Of a stretch of DNA of 64,000 bases, positions 1 through 11,095 are shown piece by piece (within the stretch, counting starts at the first letter, position 1; each line of letters opens with the position of its first letter). The stretch comes from Coremacera marginata (Eukaryota; Arthropoda; Insecta; Diptera; Sciomyzidae). The translations under genes and the position numbers were made by a program. Under the pieces are notes generated by a model. That model was not told where the DNA came from. It ran no database searches and saw only the letters and a list, made by a program, of their open reading frames with translations. The stretch spans positions 86,965,538 to 87,029,537 of the forward strand of contig OU612043.1 in assembly GCA_914767935.1 (NCBI GenBank). The letters run 5' to 3'.

Positions 1-605
1 ATGTTGGATGAATTGGATGCAGTAGTGACTATTATGAAGCTTGTCTACATAACAAATTTCGTTTACCAAGTTTATGAGTTGCTTGATAAATCTAAAAGAA
101 GATGGTGGGTTCGTCCAGTGAATCTCACGAGAGAAGAATAAGGATTTTCTAATACATGTTTAATGCAAATGCAATCGATGGATGAAGAACATTTTTTTTA
201 TAGCCACCAGGATGAGCGTCGATAAATTCAAGCTTTTAAATACAATGTTAAAAGAAACTTTGCAGAAGCACTCACATTGACCCAGAAAACCAATTTTAAA
301 ACCAATTGGCCCAGAAACTCGATTAGCGATTACTATATTGTGAGTTTTTTCAACTTTGGCAATTGCAATATATTTTTTATGATACTACTTGCAATGTTTT
401 ACAGATATTTAGCTCATGGATGCAGTTTTGAATTTTTGGCATGGTCTCACAAGATTGGCATTTCGACAGTCAGAGATATTATATACGAAACATCTACGGC
501 AATTTGGGATGTGTTGCATGAAATTTTTTTTCCAATCCCTAACGAAAGTGACTGAAGCGTATTTGAAAGGATTTTTATACAAAAACCGGAATGCCTAATT
601 TGAAA

Positions 606-1557
606 TGTTTCGCGTTTACTTTCGAAAAATCAAAAATTAAAAAAAAGGACTTGCCTATCGGGTTGCCGGCATTTAAGAACGCATCGGTCTCTAATATTGT
701 CGTCACTCGAAAGTGCAAACAAGCAACATATTAATATTTTTATACCGTCACTTAAAAGTGCAAACAGGCGTAAAGATTTAAAGATTAAGTAGGCAGCTTT
801 GGAGCTTAAAACTTAATGACTTTGGCAAATTTCTTCGTTAATATAGTAAAATAACGGTACTTTAGTCTTTACAAAATAAATAACATTTTGGAGTGTTTTT
901 GACATATGTTGTGATTGAGTGAAAATATCATAAACAAAAATCATATGTTCTAATGTGTAAATATAACAACATAGCGTGTGTGAGTAAATACAACCCTATA
1001 GGAACAAACTAACTTGTTTTTAAAAACAACTAATTACAAAACTAATTTAAAATAAACCAGTATATGAACTACTTTGAATTATATTAAGACGGCAACTACT
1101 CTGATTTTGACATGTTTTAATTGCAAATTTTTATTAGATTACAAGTTTATATATATTTAACCATGTTATTTCATCAAATAATATTAACTTTAGGCCATCA
1201 GTAATAGTTTTCAATTGGTTATTTTAAAGTCATTAAAAAATAATTTAAATATAACTAATTTAACAAGTAGTTGAAAATATATGCAGACGAAAGTCAATTG
1301 ACTTATTTAGCGGACATCACCATACAAAATATGTTAGTTCGTTCTATGGAAAAAAGTCAGAATTTCAACTAGTTGTGGTTGACAAAAAACTACTTTATCA
1401 ACTACTTTTAAATTAGTTGATTTTCCTACAGGGAATATAAGTGATTTACATAAACATGTGTTGCAATGAATTGAGTGTAATAGAACAAAGAAAGAAATGC
1501 AAATATTAATCATATGTTCTAATATGTAACAAAAGAAAATGAAAATAAATGATATGA
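606..1557. repeat. Sequence interrupting the Harbinger transposase
   Basis: The transposase match stops at the MPN motif near 605 and resumes at CLGAI near 1558, so this stretch is inserted DNA (or a retained intron). It contains the 440-bp MITE at 994-1433. On either side of the MITE is a direct repeat built on ATCATATGTTCTAAT, at 940-960 and 1508-1529. I see no coding potential in it. Confidence 0.55.
994..1433. mobile_element. 440-bp MITE, copy 1
   Basis: It starts CCCTATAGGAA and ends TTCCTACAGGG, an 11-bp terminal inverted repeat with one mismatch. A near-identical 438-bp copy with the same ends lies at 12199-12636, and the two copies define the boundaries. The flanks are AA on both sides, compatible with a 2-bp target duplication. 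It has no ORF, so it would have to be mobilised in trans. The superfamily is not determined. Confidence 0.85.
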
Positions 1558-2226
1558 ACGTTGTTTGGGCGCAATAGTTGATAAACACGTAAATATCGTT
1601 AAACCAGCGCATAGTGGGTCACTATATTATAATTATGAAAACATATTACACGTTCTGTTAGCAGCTTGCGACGTTACTAATATTTTTACATTTGTGGATG
1701 TTGGATCGCTCCAACAGCCAGAGTGATTGTGGAGTTTTTGCTCGAGGAGCTTTCGGTAAACAAATTTTAAATAATACCCTTTCGAGCCCCAAAGCTAACT
1801 ATTTACCTGGAAGAGAAACAACATTTCCTTATTGTTTCGTTGATGAGCTTTCCCACTTAAACCAAACCTTATGCAACATTTTCCGCGATTAAATTTACCT
1901 CTTGACTAATCAAATTATAATAAAAATTTATCTAAGGCTCGAGTTCACATTGAAATATCATTTGGAATACTAGCAAATCGTTCGAGAGTACTGCACACAA
2001 CAATACCAGCTAGTCCAAATAATGTAGATAAAATTGTATTAGCAACCGTTGTGTTGCACAATTTTTTAGTGCTGTAAAATTATTCCAATTTTATAACAAT
2101 GATGAGGAATTTTTGGAAAGGGAAAATCAATTGCATTCTTCATCACGTTTTTTTTCAAATCGCCCTTCGAATGTGGCTTTTCAGTTACGAAATACATTTA
2201 AAGATTATTTAGTCAATGAACTTTAG

Positions 2227-2572
2227 TGTTTTGATATTTACTGTTATTTAATTTAAATTTATTTCTTTATTATTTAAATGTTTTACTATCACCTCTTATT
2301 TAATCACTTCTTATATTAATTATTCATTGATTGAAAAGTACTTTAATTTAATTTTTTATCTATTGTTGAAATTATATTTTAAATTTAAAAATTACTTTTG
2401 TAATTAATAAAACAATTTTCATAAAACTAAAATATATTTTTAAACTCAAAACAATTTCATGAACTAATATAACATCACATCATTTTTAAAAATTTGTATT
2501 AAAAAATAAATTTCGTTTTATGTATTTATATATATATTTAATTCATATCACATTCATGTTCATTTAGTTTAA
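2227..2572. other. AT-rich spacer between the two Harbinger genes
   Basis: Very AT-rich, with no coding signature on either strand. It separates the 3' ends of the transposase (+) and the MADF gene (-), so the two genes converge tail to tail. Confidence 0.6.
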
Positions 2573-3140
2573 TTATAAAAAAGTAATAATAATGCTAGCA
2601 ATATATCCAAAATAATTCGAAACAAATTCACTTATTTTGCATTTCGCCAAGCTGCTAGCAATATTTATCTCCAGATCCATTCTCTGCTGCGTGGTCAAAT
2701 TCGCTTTATCAATTCTGCTTTCCAAAGCATTGAAAAGCAATCTAATGGTGTTGTTTTGACTTTTTGTTTTTCTTCGTAGGTTGTGCAAATTTTATTTATA
2801 CTTGCTTCTTGACTTCTTGCAAGTCATCACGCTTCCGCTTACGTGGGGTATCTGCAGGAGTGGAGCACATTGAATCGTCCAACATCTCCGGAGATTGTGT
2901 GCAATTGACAGAACAGCTTGGTAATTCGTTGAGTTCTTCCAAATCCTCAAAATTATCAGTCTCAATAATTACTTCGGCAATATTGCCATAAGTTCTGTCA
3001 GGAAACAAGAAACAAAAATTAAAAATATAATCACATATTATACAATACAATATATACAAGAAATAACATTGAATTTACTTTCTGCTACTTCAATGTACAC
3101 CATCAAGAAATGAAAGCATCTCGTAAAACTTCCATGGTCT

Positions 3141-3425
3141 TGTGGCGAAATCTTTATTTAATAATATTTTCAAATAAATCATTAATCCAATTTAAATATT
3201 TTCATACATTTCTTTTTATATTATTTTAAATTGATTTTTTTTTTATTGTAACACTGAAATTGTAATGAGGTGGCAAGCCCACGTAAAAAGAGATGCAGAT
3301 TTTTTCCTTGATTCTGTGAAAGAAGTTATTAATTTTTGCTGCTAAGAAACGAACTAATAAAACTATTTTAGATAAAACGATTTTAGATAATAAAAACGTT
3401 GAATTTATTTAGTAAAACGTCTAAA
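3141..3425 (+). repeat. 5' LTR of the Ty3 element
   Basis: It begins TGTGGCGAAAT and ends ACGTCTAAA, and is followed by the PBS after two bases. It is 285 bp against 274 bp for the 3' copy. The extra length includes a short duplication of GATAA..TTTTAGATAA near 3370-3390. Confidence 0.9.
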
Positions 3426-3427
3426 AC

Positions 3428-3445
3428 TGGTGACCCCGACGTGAT
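3428..3445 (+). promoter_or_regulatory. Primer-binding site, complementary to tRNA-Trp
   Basis: TGGTGACCCCGACGTGAT sits two bases after the LTR. It is the reverse complement of the 3' end (with CCA) of insect tRNA-Trp as I know it, over 18 bases. tRNA-Trp priming is typical of the CsRn1 lineage. Confidence 0.8.
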
Positions 3446-3503
3446 CACCTACGTCGAATAAGATTTGGTGATTACGACGTGCAACAAAACTTTTGACAGC
3501 GTT

Positions 3504-4352
3504 ATGGCAAACAACGGCGACAGCGCAGCCGGCGATGATGGTGCAGGTGGTCAAGCAAGTAGCAACACGACTCCAGAACATTCTATTAACTACCAAGGTA
3601 TGGTTGTTAATCGCTTATCGGTGAAGGTTCCTGCATTCTGGCGAGAGCGCCCAGATATTTGGTTTGCACAAATAGAGGCGCAATTCGGCGTATCTGGCAT
3701 TGTTAGCGACTGTGCAAAATTCAACACGGTTGTAGCTGCAGTTGAATCCAACGTGCTATCTCAAATTTCTGACGCAATCCTGAATCCGCCGACCTCCGAC
3801 AAATATGCGAATTTAAAAAAATGCATTATCGAGCGATTCAGTGATTCTGAGCAAAAGAAAATTCAAAAGCTTTTGTCTGATGTAGTTCTGGGCGACCGCA
3901 AACCCACACAATTGCTTAACGAGCTGCGCAGCTTAGCAGAAGGTAAGGTAAGTGATGATTTTTTGAAATCATTGTGGTTGCAGTGGTTGCGACTTCCAGC
4001 GAACGCTAGAGCTATTTTGCAGGCATCAAACGAAAACTTACCAGGTCTTGCGTTATTGGCAGATAAAATATTAGAGGTATCTGATTTCAACCAGGTTAAT
4101 AGTGCCAATACGGAATCATTGTTTCCCCATTCAAATGAGCGGTCACGACACCTCGATGAAATGCGCTCATCCAGCGTAAGATCCAGCGACGACCATCAAC
4201 ACAAGGACCTTCCACTGACCATTATTGTTGGTATCACAAGGTTTTTGGCGATAGGGCTCGCCAGTGCCGCGCGCCATGCTTGTATACCTCTTCAAAAAAC
4301 TAGTCACCCCGCCTGTCAGGCAGTATGGGCAACTCAAAATCAATTCGGATAG
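3504..4352 (+). pseudogene. gag: gag of the Ty3 element
   Basis: I take the start as ATG 3504 (MANNGDSAAG), because the upstream reading has no ATG. It encodes the capsid-type block PAFWRERPDIWFAQIEAQF, then NPP..DKYANLKKCIIERF and GDRKPTQLLNELRSLA, which is the conserved order in this lineage. The finger CWYHKVFGDRARQC..PC is present but in another frame (about 4225-4275), so a single-base indel near 4190 takes the ORF out of frame before its end. It overlaps the pol ORF by 28 bases in the -1 frame, as expected for frameshift expression. Confidence 0.85.
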
Positions 4353-7300
4353 CACGCCTGCTCATAGCAGACAACATTACAAATTTAAAATTTTTGATTG
4401 ACACGGGCGCTGGCCTGTCAGTTCTTCCCCCTCAACGTGGCGACCGGGTCAAAGAAAGTAGTACAGTAAAGCTTTATGCTGCGAATGGTACGCTAATACA
4501 TACGTATGGTGAGAAGCGTGTTAAATTATCTTTTGGGTTAAGACGACAATTCGAGTGGACTTTTGTTGTAGCCAAGGTAAAAACTCCTTTAATAGGCTCC
4601 GATTTTTTAAGAAAATATGGCTTGCTTGGCGTCATAAAAGGAGGTCGGCTCATCGATAAGTCGACTCTCTTGCACAGTAAAGGCACCATTTCGCATTTAA
4701 AGGACATAAGTTTATATTGCTTGAATGTCTACGGCATATATTCCATTCTATTAAGGGAGTACAAAGATATTACTGTTCTTGCGACTAATTTAAAGCGTAC
4801 TAACACCGAAGTTACTTACCACATTCAAACGGAAGGTGCTCCATTTTTCGCACGCCCACGAAGATTTCAGGGCGAAAAGCTGCAAGCCGCTCGTAAGGAG
4901 TTTCAGTTTCTCTGCGAACAGGGAATCTGCCGACCTTCGAAGAGTAATTGGTCCAGCCCACTCCACTTGGTGCGAAAGGCCAACGGTGAATGGAGACCCT
5001 GTGGCGATTACCGGGCTCTGAACTCGAAGACCTTGCCTGATAGATACCCGATACCGTTTCTTCATGATGTTAGCAGTATTTTGTTTAACAAGAAGATTTT
5101 CTCAACAATAGATTTACAGCGCGCGTACAATCAGATTCCTGTCGAACCCGTAGACATACCAAAGACTGCGATAACAACACCTTTCGGGTTGATTAAGTTA
5201 AGCTTCATAACTTTTGGCCTCCGAAACGCTGCTCAAACATTTCAACGGCATATCCATATATTGTCCTTCGAGGTCTTGATTTCGCATTTCCATATATTGA
5301 CGATGTTTTAGAAGCATCAGAGAGTGACGAAGAGCACGAAGATCATCTTCGAATCATTTTTGATCGGCTCCGTAAGAGTAACCTTGCGATTAATGTATCG
5401 AAGTGCCAATTCGGAAAAGCTCAAGTAACTTTTCTCGGTCACACGGTATCGTCAGAAGGTATGAAACCACCGGAGGAGAAAGTTGAGGTTATACGAAATT
5501 TTCCAAAACCTGCGATCGCCAAGGACCTCAATAAATTTTTACGAATGATAAATTTGTATCGACCGTTCCTTCCGCGAGCGTCAGTCAATTAGTCTAAGCT
5601 GCAATCTCTTATAAAAGGTAACAAAAAAACGACAAGACCCCCTCGTATGGACAGATGAAGCAATCGAAGCATTTAATGGCTGCAAAGAGGAGCTTGCCAA
5701 TGGTACGCTTCTAGGCTATTTGGCGCCAGAGGCCCGCTTAACTTTGACTATAGATGCCTCTAACGATGCAGTAGGTGCCATTTTGCAGCAAGTTTTCGAA
5801 AATGATGTTCAGCTATTGGGTTTTTTTTCTAAAAAACTGTCGCTCGCACAAAAAAATATTGCACCTATGACCGTGAGTTGTTGGCAATATTTCTTGGTGT
5901 GCAGCACTTCAAATCTACTTTGGACGGAAGAGACTTTGTGATATTTACGGATCACAAACCGCTTGTGTACGCTTTTCAACAGAAAAGTGAAAATGCTTCT
6001 CCACGCAGAATCCCACATCTTGATTTTATTAGTCAGTATTCTACGGACATTCGGTACTTGGCAGGCAGCGAAAATGGAATTGCCGATATGCTTTCGCGTA
6101 TCAACTCCCTTTCGAGCGAGGCTGTTGATTTTGAAGCGTTGGCTACTGCACAGAGCGAAGATAATGAGCTGAAAACATTGTTGGAACCAGGTAATCAGAA
6201 TTCTCTTCAACTGAAATTGTTACCCATTCCTGAGTCAACTTCAATGATTTATTGCAATGTGGCGGACAACAAAATTCGCCCATTTGTACCACAAAAATTC
6301 CGAATGAGCATCGTCAGCAAGTTACACAACTTATCGCACCCCGGTGTTAAGGCTACGCAGAGACTGTTGGCGGAGCGCTATGTCTGGCCACTAATGAAGA
6401 AAGATATAGCTCAGTTCGTACGGAAGTGTATTCCTTGTCAAAAAACGAAGGTACTGCGGCACAATAAAGCAACAGTTGGCGACTATGGGACTGTCGACAG
6501 GCGTTTTGAGCATGTCAACATTGATATTATCGGCTCTCTTCCGGTCTCAAAAGGTAACCGCTACTGTTTAACATGCGTCGACAGATACTCGCGATGGCCT
6601 CCAGCGTTTCCTCTCCAAGACATCACAGCAGAGACGGTGGCTTCTGCGCTGATGAGTGGCTGGATAGCTCATTATGGTGTGCCACAGAAAATCACGATGG
6701 ATTTAGGCCGGCAATTTGAATCGTCACTTTTCCGAGAATTGATGCAAGTACTTGGCGTTAAATATTTCCGAGCAACAGCATATCACCCTCAGTGCAACGG
6801 CATTATCGAACGCTGGCACCGTACGTTGAAGACAGCCATAAAGTGCTACAACTCGAACGATTGGACTGATATCATACCGTTGGTACTCCTGAGGCTACGA
6901 TCTACTATTAAGGAAGATTTAGGAGCCAGTCCAGCAGACTTAATGTATGGTGCACCGCTTCCTCTTCCAGGCGATTTTTTTGTAAAAACGGTCATAAACG
7001 ACAGTCAGTCTGAATTTATTAAAGGCCTGCGCAAACATATGCAGAACATGAAGCCAAATACGACTAATCATCACAATACACCAAAAACGTTCGTCCAGAG
7101 AGAGTTGTCATCCAGCACACATGTATTCGTGCGCGTTGATCGAGTCCGAGGTCCTCTGGAGGCACCCTACGTATTGCCCTTTGAGGTTCTGGAAAAAGGT
7201 GATAAGGTTTTTAAAATTCTCATCTACCAACGTGAAGTCAAAGTTTCAATTGACCGTTTAAAGGCGGCTTTTATAACCGGACACGACATCATATCTATAC

Positions 7301-7368
7301 CAACTTTAACTGCGAAATCGCAAAAAAAATTACGCTTTCGTCGAATGTTGCCCCACTCATGGAAATAA
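4325..7368 (+). pseudogene. pol: pol (protease-RT-RNase H-integrase) of the Ty3 element
   Basis: The protease active site FLIDTGAGLSV is at about 4390-4420. RT motifs: PLHLVRKANGEWRPCGDYRALN (4960-5025) and FSTIDLQRAYNQIPV (5098-5143), with the YIDD catalytic box at 5293-5304 in a different frame after an indel near 5250. A stop (TAG) lies near 5590, and another frame change falls between 5840 and 5880. RNase H has VIFTDHKPL (5938-5964). The integrase zinc finger has LSHPGV and C..C (6330-6440), and its core keeps D in NIDIIG, D in TMDLGRQFES and E in GIIERWHR (6515-6830). The C-terminus ends at 7368. The copy cannot be translated whole. Confidence 0.9.
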
Positions 7369-7516
7369 TTCTTGCAATGAGTCTTCAACCGCTCTACCTA
7401 CTGGAAAGACTCCGCAGTACCTGAATTCACCACAAACGGTTACACGGTCAGGCAGACGAGTGCGATTTAAGATTCCGTATCATTAATCACCGGCTTCGTG
7501 ACTTTCAGGGGAGTAC

Positions 7517-7790
7517 TGTGGCGAAATTTTATTTAATAATATTTTCAAATAAATCATTAATTCAGTTTAAATATTTTCATACATTTCATTTTTATATTAT
7601 TTTAAATACTCTGTAAGAATTGTTTTTTGTTATGGTAACACTGAAAATGTAATGAGGCCCACGTAAAAAGAGATGTAGATTTTTTCCTTGATTCTTTGAA
7701 AGAAGTTATTAATTTTTGCTGCTAAGAAACGAACTAATAAAACTATTTTAGATAATAAAAACGTTGAATTTATTTAGTAAAACGTCTAAA
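7517..7790 (+). repeat. 3' LTR of the Ty3 element
   Basis: It begins TGTGGCGAAAT after a purine-containing tract (CAGGGGAGTAC) and ends ACGTCTAAA, followed by the GTCT duplication. It aligns along its length with 3141-3425 but carries several indels. Confidence 0.9.
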
Positions 7791-8041
7791 GTCTCTTTGT
7801 TTCAGGTGCTGCACCACCTGACTGTACTTCCTCCCTTTGCTTAAAAAAATCTGAAAAATTTTTTGTTAATTTAATAATTTTAAAAAAATTTGCAAAAAGT
7901 TACCATTTGAATTTAGTGCATCGCCAATAATCCTCCAAGCTTCCTCTTTTTTTATAACATTTTTCTAATCCGAAGACTTCAAATTATACAAATAATAAAT
8001 TTTTTTTTCACTTGGTCAATTAATTTTTCTTCAAAATCCAT

Positions 8042-8139
8042 TTCGGCGCAAACTTTCATTTTGAAGAAAATTATTTCATACTTTGTTTTGAACTTATACG
8101 AATGCAACATAGACACACAAAACGAAACGTCAGTTCATG
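8042..8139. other. Short flank upstream of the MADF start
   Basis: About 100 bases between the presumed MADF start codon and the tail of the next LINE. No element end could be recognised. It could be 5' leader of the Harbinger element. Confidence 0.4.
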
Positions 8140-8160
8140 TAGTAGTAGTAGTAGTAGTAC
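8140..8160 (-). repeat. (TAC)n tail of the LINE
   Basis: About seven AGT/TAG units on the plus strand. On the minus strand it directly follows an AATAAA signal, which marks the 3' end of the element. Confidence 0.75.
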
Positions 8161-9350
8161 TTTATTGAGTCTATACAAAACGATTTTACATAATACAATA
8201 TCAGTAAGTTCTTATGATAGTTAAGCGGCTATAAAGTATGACCAGCACAATGAATTATTAATCAAATACAATTGAATATCGACTGCCTCAAAGTTCAAAG
8301 CTCAAAGTAAACTTAATGGATATTTTACTCCTGCTCGAATGAGTAATTTTATCATTTGCATTTGACGTTTATCATAAGTATATACAATTTAATATAAATA
8401 ACATGAGAAAGACTGAGACAACGACTGGAGCGCCTTAAACATGAATGCGCCACTAACGCTATATAATACAAAACAAGATCGTTTTGTCGTTTCCACTTTC
8501 ACAATTGCAAGAGCTTAGAATACATGAGATCGATATATGACATTACAAATACATGAGACAATTTCATTAAGAATGTGAATACACCATACATATGTGTTAG
8601 ACAATTACATATGGATACAAATACTAAACTCACGATAACAATGAGAAAGATGCTTTAAGTTGTAAAACAAAGAAGCTCAAATCTTAACAGCTATCCTTTT
8701 CGCAAACTTAATTTTTTATATAAAACAATTAGGCATCTTGAATAATTTAAAAGAGTTAATGCAACATAATGTGTGTAAGTACATATTCAATTAAAATCAT
8801 TAAAGGATAAAAACCTACATATTATTAATAAAATATTAAGATGGTTTTAATACAAAGAAACCAGTAATGAGGTAGATATAAGATACTGATTTAATTTCTG
8901 TTTAGAAACTGAACTTCTGTTTAGTCCATAGTAGTGGTAAAAGAAAAATTGGCTCTGTCCACCAATTCCCATCAAGAATAACACCAAATAGTAAAAACAT
9001 GACGCTTAAAAAAGAAAAAATTTACTATTTATAAACTTATCCCCGATTATGCCCGGATGAGGTTTTTAGAAAATAAGATAAAGGAGAGTCATCTGAGCCT
9101 GACTCTAGATCCTCCAGAACAATCCCTACAGGCGACTGATAGAAATGGGCCAGTCAAGGAATATCCGATTGGGAGAAGACATCTTTTATTATCTTGTTCT
9201 CGGAGAACGCCATATTTGAAATAAATTTTTTCATTAGTGAGGAAGCATAAACAATAATTGGAACCACCTTAGCCTCTTTATACGCAAAGTTATTAGAATA
9301 ATTTTTTTTTTTTTTAGTCATAATTCATATTGATGCACATTCGAAGAACT
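8161..9350 (-). other. Probable 3' untranslated/decayed 3' part of the LINE
   Basis: There is no ORF of note. Weak coding similarity continues to about 9100 on the minus strand in broken frames (a stretch reading NRIFLDWPIS). The rest is AT-rich with many stops. Confidence 0.5.
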
Positions 9351-9356
9351 TTTCTC

Positions 9357-10933
9357 TCAAATTTTTCCATTTCTCTGAGGACCGTTGGTGAAACAGTAAA
9401 CCAGCAGGGGAACGCATAGAGCAGCACGGGTCTTATGAGTGTTTTGTACAGGAGGAGTTTTGTTTTTTTTTTTGTATGCGACTACTTCTGCGAAGAGAGG
9501 TGAGAATGTTAGTGACCTTCCTAGCCTTTTCAATGATATTCCTAGCATGTCTGTTGAATTTTAGTAAAATGTTAAATTTAAACCCAAGATATGTAATGTG
9601 CTGAGAGAGGCGATACCGCCGAATTTCTTCTGTCAAATAAGAAGATATGCTGGGGTTTAAGCAGTCTAGCTGCCTAAACTGTTTTTGACTTCATCCTCCA
9701 ATCCAGGCTCAGAGCTAGTCGCCCTTTCCTGAAAAATACTACTGAAATAATTTTTACATTTTTTTACAATTTCTTGTTCCTCAGTAACGAGATTATCATT
9801 AATTATCACCTTTTCACATCCAAATTTCTTCTTGTCAATAATTCTAAACACTTCTTTAAACGCCTTTGGCTCTGGGACTATGCTTTTGAGCCTCAAACTA
9901 AACAAATTAATTTTTTGAGCATTGCAATTCTACCAGCCAATTCCAAGTACTCACTGTTCACCCTGTTGAAGGTTCTGTGAAAAATTCTCTTTAAATGCTC
10001 TTGCCACTCATGTTTTAAATTAAAAAGATTCTCAATATCCTTGGAAATATTTTTAAATTTTTTGGGCGAAGAGGATACCATTTCGGAATGCCTATCCAAT
10101 GTTTCCAACAAGGTTTTATTAAAAAACTCGATATAAGAGTCAATGTCATTATTCAAAAGGTTGGAGGAGTTCTGAGGGAAACTACGAAACAATTCAAAGT
10201 CCATGTCTTCTTTAAAGAGATCCCATTCTATTTTTAAAAGATTTGTTGGAAATAAGTTCAACATTTGGAACAACAACTGGTTCCAAGTTGATGTTGAGTA
10301 GCACTTTGAAGTGATCAGAGAATGTCGGGAGAGTCCGCAAGGAAAAGTTGCCCACCAACAAGTTGGACAGATGTGACGAGATCAGGAATTGATCCAAAAA
10401 TTATTAGTTTCTCGGAAAAGAAGGGGTTGATGGAGCCACATTCAACAACACTGGAAAAAAAGTTCTTTGCCATTTCTCAATTTGCCATTCATATTATACG
10501 TATTATACGTATTCAAGTCGCCTCCGACAATTGCTCCATCAAAGAGCAGCGCCATATTTTCTATTTTTAATAGATCATCCACTAAGGACTCATACCTACT
10601 GTTGGATTGGACATAGATGGAACCAATTAACATCTTTTTGATACAGCCCCTTATCAGGAACTTAATAAAATAAAAAACGCCCGCGATGTTTAGATTCGGA
10701 ATGTTAACAGCTTCATATTTAAAATTTTTACTGATTGCAATTGCTACCCCCTGTAGATGATCATCCCTCAAAAAATTAAAGCCATCAAGAAAAACTCTAT
10801 GCCTACTATTGAGATGAGTTTCCTGATTAAAAGCTATGCTACACTTGTGGACTTTCAGAATCTTTTGCAATTCTAACCTTCTGCTACTCTCAATCAAAGA
10901 AGCAGTATTAAACGTCAAAAATTCTATCGTCAT
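9357..10933 (-). pseudogene. LINE ORF2 remnant: endonuclease and RT thumb, palm deleted
   Basis: The endonuclease begins MTIEFLTFNTASL at 10933. It retains the catalytic QETH (near 10810), GGDLNTYN (near 10500), and SDHF at about 10310-10320. The linker TFNRVNSEYLELAGRI and a pre-RT segment (10276-9666) follow. The sequence then jumps to the thumb region, QHITYLGFKFNILLKFNRHA (9605-9546), and YKTLIRPVLLYA (about 9450-9410). The fingers and palm, including the YADD box, are missing, so an internal deletion lies near 9665. There are several frameshifts. It cannot encode an active polymerase. Confidence 0.8.
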
Positions 10934-11095
10934 TTAAGTTATTTAACAAAACTTGATTCAGCAATACCAGATATGCCGTTCTTTTCTTATGGATAGACGA
11001 GTATCCTTTGATATTTCTCATAAAGGCCTCAATTTTACCTAATTAGTCTTTAACACTTACCCCAAACAGATCATTGGAAAGTTCGAAAAAATTAT

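Larger units (their letters stand above)
1..2226 (+). pseudogene. PIF/Harbinger transposase, decayed and interrupted
   Basis: The reading frame is already open at base 1, so the 5' end may lie outside the window. Visible pieces follow the Harbinger order: an N-terminal RRWWVRP motif (about 85-110), the YLAHG..F..LAW..GIS segment (405-480), CLGAI-DKHV (1562-1590), SGSLYYNYE then LLAACDV..FTFVDVG (1610-1700), LPG and PYCFVDE (1810-1850), and a C-terminal HIEISFGILANR...VLHNF block (1950-2075) ending at TAG 2224-2226. A GT-AG intron of 65 bp fits 340-404, because YLAHG resumes directly after it. The copy is dead: TAA at 139-141, several frameshifts, and a roughly 950-bp interruption between 606 and 1557. 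Family role: DDE cut-and-paste transposase with 3-bp TSDs, usually working with a second DNA-binding protein, which here is probably the MADF gene at 2573-8041. Confidence 0.85.
3141..7790 (+). mobile_element. CsRn1-like Ty3/gypsy retrotransposon, complete but decayed
   Basis: Order: LTR, PBS, gag, protease, RT, RNase H, integrase, LTR. A 4-bp target duplication GTCT flanks it (3137-3140 and 7791-7794), and removing the element restores the reading frame of the MADF exon. The PBS matches tRNA-Trp and gag carries a CWYH...C..PC finger, both traits of the CsRn1/Kabuki lineage. No env gene is present. The LTRs differ by many substitutions and several indels, and pol has frameshifts, so this is an old insertion. 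Confidence 0.9.
2573..8041 (-). pseudogene. MADF/BESS-type DNA-binding gene of the Harbinger element, split by a Ty3 insertion
   Basis: Read on the minus strand from ATG 8041, it starts MDFEEKLIDQVKK, the usual beginning of a MADF domain. KKEEAWRIIGDAL follows at 7912-7955, then a GT-AG intron of 53 bp (7851-7903, reading phase kept). The next exon runs to 7791 and resumes at 3140 with KRPWKFYEML, the MADF tryptophan motif. The last exon (about 2996-2573) is acidic, then basic (RKRKRD), and ends in a BESS-like helix (TTQQRMDLEINIASSL). The gene is dead: a frameshift in the A-rich tract near 8000, and TAG in place of the usual tyrosine codon near 7964. The junction of the last two exons is unresolved. 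Harbinger transposons pair a transposase with a Myb/SANT/MADF protein, and this one sits convergently beside the transposase at 1-2226. Confidence 0.75.

Noticed and set aside
994..1433. hAT-type MITE with a 7-8 bp target duplication (AATACAA/AATATAA)
   Set aside because: The second copy has no such duplication, and the LINE frame is restored only with 2 bp. The apparent 7-mer match is probably AT-rich chance.
3405..3596. Minus-strand ORF overlapping the start of gag
   Set aside because: It crosses the LTR/PBS boundary antisense to gag and has no family features.
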